Shown here in pieces: positions 5,681 to 12,064 of a DNA stretch of 13,650 bases. Position numbers and translations under genes: made by a program. Source of the stretch: an uncultured Oscillospiraceae bacterium (lineage in GTDB: Bacteria; Bacillota; Clostridia; Oscillospirales; Oscillospiraceae); assembly GCA_900764755.1 (NCBI GenBank), contig CAAFPE010000106.1:1-13650 (forward strand). Reading direction: 5' to 3'. The notes beneath the pieces are model-generated. The model saw only the letters and a program-made list of their open reading frames with translations. It was not told the origin of the DNA and searched no databases. Position 1 is the stretch's first letter; each line of letters begins with the position of its first letter.

Positions 5681-7207
5681 TCACATCAGGGGGGCGAAGA
5701 TGCGCAGGATGTTGCGGTAGAGTTGGAGCAGGGGGTTGAGGTGCCGCCACTGGCGCAGGGAGATGCGCTGGCACACGGCCAGGGTGTCCTCAAAGTCCTT
5801 CCGGATGTCCCGGATACAGGGGGCCTCGCACAGCCAGACGCCGTCCTCAAAGTGGAGAAACAGGCTGCGGTAATCCAGATTCACAGTGCCCACCGTGGCG
5901 AAGCGGTCGTCCACCACAAAGTTTTTGGCGTGGATGAAGCCGGGGGTGTACTCATAGATGCGCACGCCAGCCTTCAGAAGGGGGGGGTAATGGGCGCGGG
6001 TCACCTCAAACACATAGCGCTTGTCCGGGATATGGGGGGTGATGATGCGTACATCCACCCCGGCCTTAGCCGCGTTGCACAGGGCGGTGTTGGTGGCCAC
6101 GTCGATGACCAGATAGGGGGTGGTGATGTAGATGTATTTCCGGGCCTTGGAGATCATGTTCAGATAGACCGCCTGGCCCACGGTTTCCCGGTCCAGAGGC
6201 GTGTCCGTATAGGGCTGGACATAGCCGGTCCAGGGGCGCACGGCAGAGGGCTCCGGCCGGAAATGGCGAAACTCCTCCTCCCAGCCGCAGCAGTGGTCCC
6301 ACATAGTGAGGAACATGACCGTCATAGACCATACCGCGTCCCCCTCCAGCAGGATGGCACTGTCCTTCCAGTGGCCGAAGCGCTCCCGCTGATTGATGTA
6401 TTCATCCGCCAGGTTGATCCCGCCGGTGAAGCCCACCTTCCCGTCAATGATCATCAGCTTCCGGTGGTCACGGTTGTTCAGACGCAGGGACATGACCGGA
6501 ACGAAGCGGTTGAATACCCGGCACTGGATGCCCCGGGCGGCCAGCTGCTCGTTGTAGTCCCGGGGGAGGCTGAAGATACAGCCCATGTCGTCATAGATCA
6601 GCCGGACCTCCACGCCCTGGGCGGCCTTCTCCTCCAGAATGTCCAGGATGCTGTCCCAAAAGACGCCGGGCTGGAGGATGAAGTACTCCAGGAAGATGTA
6701 CCGCTCTGCCTTCTTCAGCTCCTCCAGCATCCGGGGAAAGACCAGATCGCCCAGGGCGAAGTATTCCGTCTCTGTGTTGGTATAGGCGGGGCAGTGGGCG
6801 AAGCGCTCCAGATAGCGGGCCTGCCCGGCAGCGTCCTCCCCCAGGGGGAGCAGGTCATCGGCCTTGAAGTCCTCCCTCAGGTTTTCCTCCGACTGCTCGG
6901 CCACGCGGCGCATCCGGCGGCTGATCCGCTTGGGGATGTGCCCGCCGCCCACCAGCAGATAGAAGATGCCGCCGAATACCGGGAAGGGGAGGATGAGCAG
7001 CAGCCAGGCGATCTTATAGGCGGGCTCGATACGGCTGCCCAGGATCAGCAGGGCGGCGATCACGCTGATGGCGATGCAGCACCAGTAGAAGCTGCTGATA
7101 TATTCGGAAAAAATATTGACCATGACCACCAGCGTGACCACCTGGGCCAGCAGGGAGAGGGCCACAAGAACGGAGCGGTGAAACAGGATATACAGGACCT
7201 TTTTCAC
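5681..7207 (-). CDS. cls: Cardiolipin synthase (phospholipase D superfamily)
   Basis: Cls joins two phosphatidylglycerol molecules into cardiolipin plus glycerol at the cytoplasmic membrane. The product is about 508 residues, typical for Firmicutes enzymes. Hydrophobic N-terminal segments (SVLVALSLLAQVVTLVVMV, then FYWCCIAISVIAALLIL and WLLLILPFPVFGGIFYLLVG) precede two PLD domains. The two HKD motifs are intact: HRKLMIIDGKVGFTGGIN starting at residue 248 and HAKNFVVDDRFATVGTVNLD starting at residue 426. I chose GTG 7205-7207 because GGAGG at 7216-7220 lies 8 bases upstream. The GTG at 7214-7216 overlaps that site and is unlikely to be used, although it would add only three residues. It follows the phosphoesterase gene by 46 bases on the same strand. 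Head group specificity is inferred from the family. Confidence 0.93.
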   Translation of the reverse strand: MKKVLYILFHRSVLVALSLLAQVVTLVVMVNIFSEYISSFYWCCIAISVIAALLILGSRIEPAYKIAWLLLILPFPVFGGIFYLLVGGGHIPKRISRRMRRVAEQSEENLREDFKADDLLPLGEDAAGQARYLERFAHCPAYTNTETEYFALGDLVFPRMLEELKKAERYIFLEYFILQPGVFWDSILDILEEKAAQGVEVRLIYDDMGCIFSLPRDYNEQLAARGIQCRVFNRFVPVMSLRLNNRDHRKLMIIDGKVGFTGGINLADEYINQRERFGHWKDSAILLEGDAVWSMTVMFLTMWDHCCGWEEEFRHFRPEPSAVRPWTGYVQPYTDTPLDRETVGQAVYLNMISKARKYIYITTPYLVIDVATNTALCNAAKAGVDVRIITPHIPDKRYVFEVTRAHYPPLLKAGVRIYEYTPGFIHAKNFVVDDRFATVGTVNLDYRSLFLHFEDGVWLCEAPCIRDIRKDFEDTLAVCQRISLRQWRHLNPLLQLYRNILRIFAPLM

Positions 7208-7253
7208 AGAGTACACCTCCTTTTTTGGGACGTCCAGGTGGAGGGGAAGCGGA

Positions 7254-7712
7254 TCAGCCCAGACGGGTCAGGGTGCAGCGGATCAGCCCATCCTCCAACA
7301 GAATGACGCCGCAGCTGGAGCGGCTGGGGCCCGGGTTGAGCACCCACAGGCCGTCCTCCAGCTGTTGGCAGAGGGGCTGATGGGTGTGGCCGAAGAGGAG
7401 GATGTCCGCTTCGGCTGCCCGGGCCTGGGCAACGGCGGCGTCATAGCCGGATTTGACGCCCCACAGGTGCCCGTGGGACAGGAGGATGCTGTGCCCCTGA
7501 AGCGTGATCTGCTTGATGGCGGGGACAGTGGTCCAGCCGTCGCAGTTGCCCGGGACCATGCAGATGGGGAGCTTGGGATAGAGATAGGACATTTCCTCCG
7601 CGTCGGAAATCAGGTCTCCCAGGTGGATGACCTGGTCGGGCTGCTGCTCGTCGATGGCCTGGATCATGCCGGACCAGGAGCGGTGGGAGTCGGAAAATAC
7701 AAGGATCTTCAA
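7254..7712 (-). CDS. YfcE/MJ0936-type metallophosphoesterase
   Basis: A calcineurin-like phosphoesterase of 152 residues, the compact single-domain size of the YfcE/Vps29-like family. All metal-binding motifs are present: FSDSH (Asp8, His10), LGDLISDAEE (Asp33), PGNCD (Asn56), SHGH (His80, His82) and FGHTH (His109, His111). Family members hydrolyse phosphodiesters such as model substrates or cyclic nucleotides with Mn or Zn. The physiological substrate is unknown. TTG 7710-7712 gives the family-typical N-terminus LKILVFSDSH and follows AAGGTGA (7718-7724) by 5 bases. The frame remains open upstream but lacks family similarity. It probably shares a transcript with cls downstream and is divergent from the small-gene cassette, 64 bases away. 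Confidence 0.9.
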   Translation of the reverse strand: MKILVFSDSHRSWSGMIQAIDEQQPDQVIHLGDLISDAEEMSYLYPKLPICMVPGNCDGWTTVPAIKQITLQGHSILLSHGHLWGVKSGYDAAVAQARAAEADILLFGHTHQPLCQQLEDGLWVLNPGPSRSSCGVILLEDGLIRCTLTRLG

Positions 7713-7714
7713 AT

Positions 7715-7745
7715 TTGTCACCTTACCTGCTGCGCCGCATATACT
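7715..7745 (+). promoter_or_regulatory. Candidate promoter of the three-gene cassette
   Basis: TTGTCA (7715-7720) is followed, after 19 bases, by TATACT (7740-7745), each matching the sigma-A boxes at 5/6 but with a long spacer. The overlapping CATATACT (7738-7745) resembles the -10 of sporulation sigma-E (CATACANT), though no ATA-type -35 element is at the right distance. It lies in the 64-base divergent gap. Either reading is tentative. Confidence 0.35.
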
Positions 7746-7776
7746 GAAGCTGAGACCGGTTTGGGGGTGAGTAAGG

Positions 7777-8052
7777 ATGCAGCACAAGAATCGCGGGGAG
7801 AGGACGTCTCTCCCCATGGGGGAGCTGGTGAAGGACCCAGCGGCTCTGGCCCGGCTGGCCCAGTCCGGAGAGGCCCGGCAGCTGGTGTCTCTGCTGAAGC
7901 AGAGCGGCGGGGTGAAGGAGGCCGCCCGGGCGGCGGCGGACGGCGACCCGGGGCAGCTGATGCAAATGATGGACCGCCTGATGAACACCCGGGAGGGGGC
8001 GGAGTTGGTGGAGCGCATCAGCCGGCAGGCAAAAGAGTCAGGACTGTCCTGA
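7777..8052 (+). CDS. Small helical protein of unknown function (cassette gene 1)
   Basis: I do not recognise this 91-residue protein. After a short basic, polar N-terminus it is predicted to be mostly helical and rich in Ala, Leu, Gln and Met, with no signal peptide or membrane segment. It contains LVKDPAALARLAQSG (about residues 18-32) and MMDRLMNTREGAELVERI, which look like variants of a short helical motif also found at the start of the next protein. ATG 7777 has a G-rich Shine-Dalgarno-like ggggg about 8 bases upstream. An 8-bp inverted repeat (7795-7802 with 7808-7815) lies in the first codons and could affect translation. The next gene starts 35 bases after its stop. It is the first gene of a three-gene operon divergent from the phosphoesterase. 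A spore or cytoplasmic scaffold role would be a guess only. Confidence 0.7.
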   Translation: MQHKNRGERTSLPMGELVKDPAALARLAQSGEARQLVSLLKQSGGVKEAARAAADGDPGQLMQMMDRLMNTREGAELVERISRQAKESGLS

Positions 8053-8087
8053 TATGAACTGTCCCGGGCCGGAGAGGGGGAGCGTAT

Positions 8088-8528
8088 GTGGGGGAATTTG
8101 AGGAAAAAATGAATGCGATCCTGGGGAACAAAGAGGCCATGGGCCAGATCATGGCCCTGGCCCAGTCCATGGGAAAGCCTGCGCCCCCCGCCCCGGAGCC
8201 GGAGGAGGAGCCTGGGGAGCCTGGGGAGCCTGGGGAGCCTGGGTGGGAGCGGGCCGGCGGGCCTGACCCGGAGGACGGAGCGGGGGAGGATCCCCTGTCC
8301 ATTCTGGGCAGTTTGGATCCCCGGATGGTCCAGATGGGGATGCGGCTGCTGAAGGAGTACCGGGCGGGGGATGACCGGAACGCCGCCCTGCTGGCCGCCC
8401 TGCGCCCCTTCCTGCGGAAGGAGCGGTATGCCAGGCTGGACCGGGCCATCCAGATCGCCAGGCTGTCCCGGGTGCTCCGGGTGGCCTTCCAGTCTCTGAG
8501 CGGGAAGGAGGAAGGGGAGGGTGTATAA
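8088..8528 (+). CDS. Unknown protein with helical ends and a Gly-Glu-Pro linker (cassette gene 2)
   Basis: A 146-residue protein that I cannot name. It has three parts: an N-terminal helix (KMNAILGNKEAMGQIMALAQSMG), an acidic, Pro-rich linker of about residues 27-70 containing tandem GEP triplets, and a C-terminal helical domain (DPRMVQMGMRLLKEYRAG, then LLAALRPFLRKERYARLDRA) ending in a basic amphipathic stretch. There is no signal peptide or membrane helix. GTG 8088 follows a GGGGGAG by about 5 bases. ATG 8109, preceded by GAGG at 8100-8103, is a credible alternative start and would remove seven residues. The ATG at 8086 is out of frame and soon stops. The 3' end overlaps the next gene by 8 bases, so the two are probably translationally coupled. 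Confidence 0.72.
   Translation: MGEFEEKMNAILGNKEAMGQIMALAQSMGKPAPPAPEPEEEPGEPGEPGEPGWERAGGPDPEDGAGEDPLSILGSLDPRMVQMGMRLLKEYRAGDDRNAALLAALRPFLRKERYARLDRAIQIARLSRVLRVAFQSLSGKEEGEGV
8211..8245 (+). repeat. 9-bp tandem repeat encoding GEP
   Basis: The unit cctggggag occurs three times exactly (8211-8219, 8220-8228, 8229-8237) with a degenerate fourth copy. It keeps the reading frame and adds Gly-Glu-Pro triplets to the linker of cassette gene 2. Such short in-frame arrays often vary in length between strains. Confidence 0.85.
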
Positions 8529-8880
8529 CCGTTATATCCCCAACGGGGCGGTTTATACCCGCATCCCCGTAGAAGAGGAGAAAACAGAGACCCGGAGCCG
8601 TCTGTCGGAGGGCTTCCCTCCGCCTGATGGGCAGGGACGGACGCCGGGAGGGACCCCCTTCTCCATCGCCTCCCTGCTGGGAGGGGGGACAAGAGGGGGC
8701 GGCGGGCTGACGGGGCTACTTCGCTCCCTCAAGCTGGATAGACTGGACAGCGGGGATATTTTACTGCTGCTCATCGTTCTGCTTCTTCTGTGGGAGGGTG
8801 ACGACCTGGAACTGGTCATCGCCCTGGGCCTTGCCCTCATTATGGGGCTGGGAGAGGCGGACGGTGAGAAAATGGAATAG
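8521..8880 (+). CDS. Unknown small protein with two leucine-rich hydrophobic segments (cassette gene 3)
   Basis: A 119-residue protein of unknown function. It begins VYNRYIPNGAVYTRIP, continues through a polar, Pro- and Gly-rich middle with a GGGTRGGGG stretch (about 54-62), and ends with two hydrophobic segments, DILLLLIVLLLLW (79-91) and LELVIALGLALIMGL (96-110), split by the acidic EGDD. The segments could be a re-entrant or tight hairpin membrane anchor, or a self-assembling amphipathic region. GTG 8521 follows AGGAGG (8506-8511) by 9 bases and overlaps the previous gene by 8 bases, which fixes the start. Small proteins with a Tyr-rich start and a terminal leucine run occur in spore-forming Clostridia as hypothetical proteins. 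That resemblance is from memory and a spore role is not shown. The terminator begins at its stop codon. Confidence 0.75.
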   Translation: MYNRYIPNGAVYTRIPVEEEKTETRSRLSEGFPPPDGQGRTPGGTPFSIASLLGGGTRGGGGLTGLLRSLKLDRLDSGDILLLLIVLLLLWEGDDLELVIALGLALIMGLGEADGEKME

Positions 8881-8915
8881 AGCCGTGGCAGCCTTGGCTG
8901 CCACGGCTCTTTTTT
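8879..8915 (+). terminator. Terminator closing the cassette, shared with the convergent operon
   Basis: A 15-base arm from 8879 pairs exactly with 8896-8910. Allowing for a real loop, about 13 pairs form, followed by five T at 8911-8915 (six with the last stem base). The stem starts inside the stop codon of cassette gene 3, and the T-run overlaps the stop codon of the convergent gene at 8914-8916. On the minus strand the tail is less U-rich, so activity there is probably weaker. Confidence 0.93.
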
Positions 8916-9675
8916 ATACCGTGTGGAGCACCTGGCCGTCCGGAAGTGCAAAAGAGGCTGTGGCGGGGCAAGGCGTTTGGATCTGTCCATAGGCGGTCAT
9001 GCGGTATACCAGATCTCCGTTGAGCTCGCGCTCCGCGGAGAAGAGCAGGCCGTTGTCTGTGCTGATCCAGTACCGCTCCACTGTGGATCTGTCCTCCCCC
9101 TGGAAGGCCACATAGACGCATGGACAGGAGCCCCGCAGTTCATATCCAGTCTCTATGATGGAGGCGGGATCCAGGTCCAGCACCGTCTCATAGGTGGGGA
9201 TGTGCTGGGCCAGATCGTGGGAGCGCTCATCCGCAGGGAGTACCTTCCAGGCAGGCGAGCCCTCATACCAATAGTAGGAATCCTCCGGACCGGACAGGTC
9301 ATGGCGCACTGCGCCGGAGGCCAGATCCTGCCGGGTGTGGGACCAGTCTCCGTCCTGCCAGTACTGGACAGAGGAGGAGAAAGAGCCCTCCGACCAGAGG
9401 GTCTCCACAGTGAGCTCCCGGTAGTAGCTGTCTGGGCGGGCAAGGGTGGCCACAATGCTCTGAACGGTCTCTGGGGTGACGTCCACCTTCCAGTACTGGT
9501 CGGCCGCCTCATGTCCGGAGGAGCCGGAGGCGGGATCCTCTCCGGAACTGGCATCGCCGAGGGTAATGGAGGGAATGCGGACGAAAAAGAGGCTGCGGCC
9601 GAAGCTGGCAAAAATAGCCACGACGATCAGACAGGTGATGGCGATGGCGATGGCCAGACGATTTTTAGAGTCCAA
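8914..9675 (-). CDS. Unknown membrane-anchored protein downstream of wecB
   Basis: I do not recognise this protein of about 253 residues. One N-terminal membrane segment (LAIAIAITCLIVVAIFASFG, preceded by a short Lys/Arg-containing cytoplasmic end) acts as a signal anchor. The rest is a Ser/Gly/Asp linker followed by a polar, Trp- and Tyr-rich domain, predicted to be mainly beta and outside the membrane. The chain of short strands (YWISTDNGLLFSAERELNGD, VQYWQDGDWSHTRQDL) recalls LolA-like or sigma-factor-regulator-like beta sheets, but I see no diagnostic motif. Two cysteines lie close together at SCPC. TTG 9673-9675 is 7 bases after AGGAGG (9683-9688). The GTG at 9679-9681 is only one base from that site and less likely. 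It follows wecB by about 30 bases on the same strand, so an envelope polymer role is plausible but unproven. Confidence 0.75.
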   Translation of the reverse strand: MDSKNRLAIAIAITCLIVVAIFASFGRSLFFVRIPSITLGDASSGEDPASGSSGHEAADQYWKVDVTPETVQSIVATLARPDSYYRELTVETLWSEGSFSSSVQYWQDGDWSHTRQDLASGAVRHDLSGPEDSYYWYEGSPAWKVLPADERSHDLAQHIPTYETVLDLDPASIIETGYELRGSCPCVYVAFQGEDRSTVERYWISTDNGLLFSAERELNGDLVYRMTAYGQIQTPCPATASFALPDGQVLHTV

Positions 9676-9705
9676 GTCCACACCTCCTGTTCCGGACTGC
9701 GGCGG

Positions 9706-10857
9706 TCACGTCCCGATGAATGGGGCAGGGGGCTCCTCACGCAGGCCGAATTTCCACTCGATGGCATCGGCAATCCGGCGGCAGGCCTGCCCGTCTCCGT
9801 AGGGGTTGACCGCGTGGGCCATGGCGGCATAGGCACCGGGATCGGTAAGCAGTTCGTGGGCCATGGAGAAGATGGCCTCCTCCGCCACACCAGCCAGCTT
9901 TACTGTGCCGGCGGCCACAGCCTCGGGGCGCTCAGTCTCGCGCCGAAGGACCAGCACCGGCTTGCCCAGGGCTGGAGCCTCCTCCTGAAGGCCGCCGGAG
10001 TCGGTCATCACCAGATGGCAGCGGGCCATCAGGTTGTGCATCTCGTCCACTGCCAGCGGGGCAATGAGGTGGATGCGGGGATGGCCGTCCAAATACTTGT
10101 GGGCGGCCTCCTGCACCACAGGGGACAGGTGGACCGGATAGACCAGCTCCACGTCGGGGAAGGCGTCGGCGATCCGCCGCAGGGCAGTCATAATATTGGT
10201 CATGGGCTGCCCATAGTTCTCACGCCGGTGACAGGTGACCAGGATGACCCGGCGGGCGGCGTAGTCCAGGCGGTTGAGGATCTCCTCCTGGAAGGTGAAC
10301 TGGGGGCGCACCGTGGTCTGGAGGGCGTCGATGACCGTGTTTCCGGTGAGGAACACCCCCTGGGTGATGTTCTCCCGGGCCAGGTTCTCCTGGTTGGCCG
10401 CAGTGGGGCAGAAGTGGAGGTCGGCGATGGCCCCTACCATCTTCCGGTTCATCTCCTCCGGATAGGGGGACCACTTATCATAGGTCCGCAGACCGGCCTC
10501 CACATGGCCCACTGGAACCTTGTGGTAGAAGGCGGCCAGGGCCCCAGCGAAGGTGGTGGAGGTGTCCCCGTGGACCAGGACCAGGTCAGGCTTGGCCTGC
10601 TCAAGCACCCCATCCATGCCGGTGAGGCACTTGGAGGTGATGGTGGACAGGGTCTGGCGGGGCTCCATGATATTCAGGTCATAGTCCGGCTTCAGCCGAA
10701 AGATGTTCAGCACTGAGTCCAGCATCTCCCGGTGCTGGGCAGTGACGCAGCACAGGGCGTTCAGACCGGGGCGGCGGGACAGCTCCAGGGCCAGGGGAGC
10801 CATCTTGATGGCCTCCGGCCGGGTGCCGAAAATCGTCATAACAGTGACAGGTCTCAT
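9706..10857 (-). CDS. wecB: UDP-N-acetylglucosamine 2-epimerase (non-hydrolysing)
   Basis: WecB/MnaA interconverts UDP-GlcNAc and UDP-ManNAc in the cytoplasm. In Gram-positive bacteria UDP-ManNAc feeds the ManNAc-GlcNAc linkage unit of wall teichoic acid. The protein is 383 residues, normal for the family. Motifs seen are GTRPEAIKMAP (11-21), VTAQHREM (38-45), LVHGDT (94-99), HVEAGLRT (118-125), PEEMNR (133-138), TGNTVID (171-177), TCHRREN (208-214), and the C-terminal TDSGGLQEEAP and RRETERPEA blocks that bind the nucleotide. ATG 10857 overlaps the tagO-like stop by four bases (ATGA), which indicates translational coupling. The lack of a fused kinase domain separates it from the hydrolysing GNE type. 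No TagA-type ManNAc transferase is in the window, so the polymer is not defined. Confidence 0.95.
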   Translation of the reverse strand: MRPVTVMTIFGTRPEAIKMAPLALELSRRPGLNALCCVTAQHREMLDSVLNIFRLKPDYDLNIMEPRQTLSTITSKCLTGMDGVLEQAKPDLVLVHGDTSTTFAGALAAFYHKVPVGHVEAGLRTYDKWSPYPEEMNRKMVGAIADLHFCPTAANQENLARENITQGVFLTGNTVIDALQTTVRPQFTFQEEILNRLDYAARRVILVTCHRRENYGQPMTNIMTALRRIADAFPDVELVYPVHLSPVVQEAAHKYLDGHPRIHLIAPLAVDEMHNLMARCHLVMTDSGGLQEEAPALGKPVLVLRRETERPEAVAAGTVKLAGVAEEAIFSMAHELLTDPGAYAAMAHAVNPYGDGQACRRIADAIEWKFGLREEPPAPFIGT

Positions 10858-12029
10858 TTGTCAGATCGCTCCTCTTCACCGAAAAAGTAGTCGTTGCCCG
10901 CCACATCTCCGGGGGGCTGGTGGAGCTTCCGGGGGCGGGCCGGGGCGCCGTCCTGGGCAGGGGACTCAGGGGGCTCCCGGTGGTTCACACGGTCCAGGTA
11001 CAGCTTGGCGGACAGGCCGCCGGCCACGCACAGGGCCAGCAGGACCATCATGGCCTTCAAGACGCTGGTGGTGGTGAGCACCACGGCGGACAGGCCCAGG
11101 ATGGCGCTGATCACATACAGCACAGCCACCGCCTGCTTCTGGCTGAAGCCCATGTCGATGAGCCGGTGATGGATATGACCGCGGTCAGGGGCCATGGGGC
11201 TCTGGCCGTGGGACACCCGGCGGAAAATGGCAAAGCAGGTGTCAAAGATGGGAAGGCCCAGCATGAGGAAGGGGACTGCGAAGGAGATGATGGCATAGGA
11301 CTTGAACAGCCCCTGAATGGACACCACCGCCAGGATAAAGCCCAGGAAGGTGGAGCCGGTGTCCCCCATAAAGATCTTGGCTGGGTTCAGATTATAGGGA
11401 AGAAAGCCGATGCACCCGCCAGCCAGGGCGGCCATGAGGAGAGCCACGTCGGGCTCCGCCACCGTGAGGGCGATGACCAGCATCGTCATGGAACTGATGG
11501 TGGACACGCCGCAGGCCAGCCCGTCCAGTCCGTCGATGAGGTTGACTGCGTTGGTGATGCCTACGATCCAGATCACGGAGATGGGGATAGACAGCCAGCC
11601 CAGCACCCAGTAGGGGTCGCTGCTGAAAATATTGGGGTTGGAGAGAATGTCGATCCGGTTGCCCATGAGCACAGCGATCAGGGCGGCCAGGATCTGGATC
11701 AGGAATTTCGGCATGGCAGGCAGGGCATAGATGTCATCAAAGATGCCCAGGATAACGATGATCACGGCCCCCAGGAGCATCCCACGAAGGGGAGTGGTCA
11801 GGGGGATAAAGATCAGGGCGCTGAGGATAAAGCCGAAGAAGATGGCCAGTCCCCCCATCCGGGGGATTGGGTGGTTGTGCATCCGGCGGTTGTCCCGGGG
11901 CACATCCACTGCGCCGATCTTAAAGGCCAGGGAACGGACCACCGGAGTGGTGATGAAGGCCACCACAGCGGCGGCGAACAGCGCGGCGGCCACCGCGCCG
12001 ATGACAGAGAGTTCAACAGAAGACAACAT
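10854..12029 (-). CDS. tagO: Undecaprenyl-phosphate GlcNAc-1-phosphate transferase (TagO/WecA type)
   Basis: This membrane enzyme moves GlcNAc-1-phosphate from UDP-GlcNAc to undecaprenyl phosphate, the first committed step of wall teichoic acid or related glycopolymer synthesis. The 391 residues contain about ten to eleven membrane helices. Catalytic motifs are present: PRMGG (56-60), the metal-binding DD at 98-99, NAVNLIDGLDGLA (160-172), NPAKIFMGDTGS (215-226, Asp223) and the cytoplasmic GHIHHRL (284-290). The His-rich GHIHHR loop separates WecA/TagO-like enzymes from MraY. The C-terminus has an extra hydrophilic, Pro-rich tail of about 40 residues. ATG 12029 has an AGAGGA about 9 bases upstream. 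It starts 35 bases after trpS and overlaps wecB by four bases, so substrate supply and lipid attachment are coupled. Whether the polymer is teichoic acid or another glycan is undecided. Confidence 0.93.
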   Translation of the reverse strand: MLSSVELSVIGAVAAALFAAAVVAFITTPVVRSLAFKIGAVDVPRDNRRMHNHPIPRMGGLAIFFGFILSALIFIPLTTPLRGMLLGAVIIVILGIFDDIYALPAMPKFLIQILAALIAVLMGNRIDILSNPNIFSSDPYWVLGWLSIPISVIWIVGITNAVNLIDGLDGLACGVSTISSMTMLVIALTVAEPDVALLMAALAGGCIGFLPYNLNPAKIFMGDTGSTFLGFILAVVSIQGLFKSYAIISFAVPFLMLGLPIFDTCFAIFRRVSHGQSPMAPDRGHIHHRLIDMGFSQKQAVAVLYVISAILGLSAVVLTTTSVLKAMMVLLALCVAGGLSAKLYLDRVNHREPPESPAQDGAPARPRKLHQPPGDVAGNDYFFGEEERSDK

Positions 12030-12064
12030 GAAGCAGTTCCTCTTTTGCAGTTGATGTGGTGGGG

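Noticed and set aside
5723..7306. Plus-strand open frame of 527 codons opposite cls
   Set aside because: It is antisense to a gene with both HKD motifs intact, runs through the cls start, and shows no recognisable domain.
8086..8112. ATG at 8086 as the start of cassette gene 2
   Set aside because: It is out of frame with the long open frame and reaches a stop after a few codons. GTG 8088 or ATG 8109 fits instead.
8923..10716. Plus-strand open frame of 597 codons opposite wecB and the unknown membrane protein
   Set aside because: It crosses two minus-strand genes and an intergenic gap, begins beside a terminator, and its His/Gly/Val-rich translation is a GC artefact.
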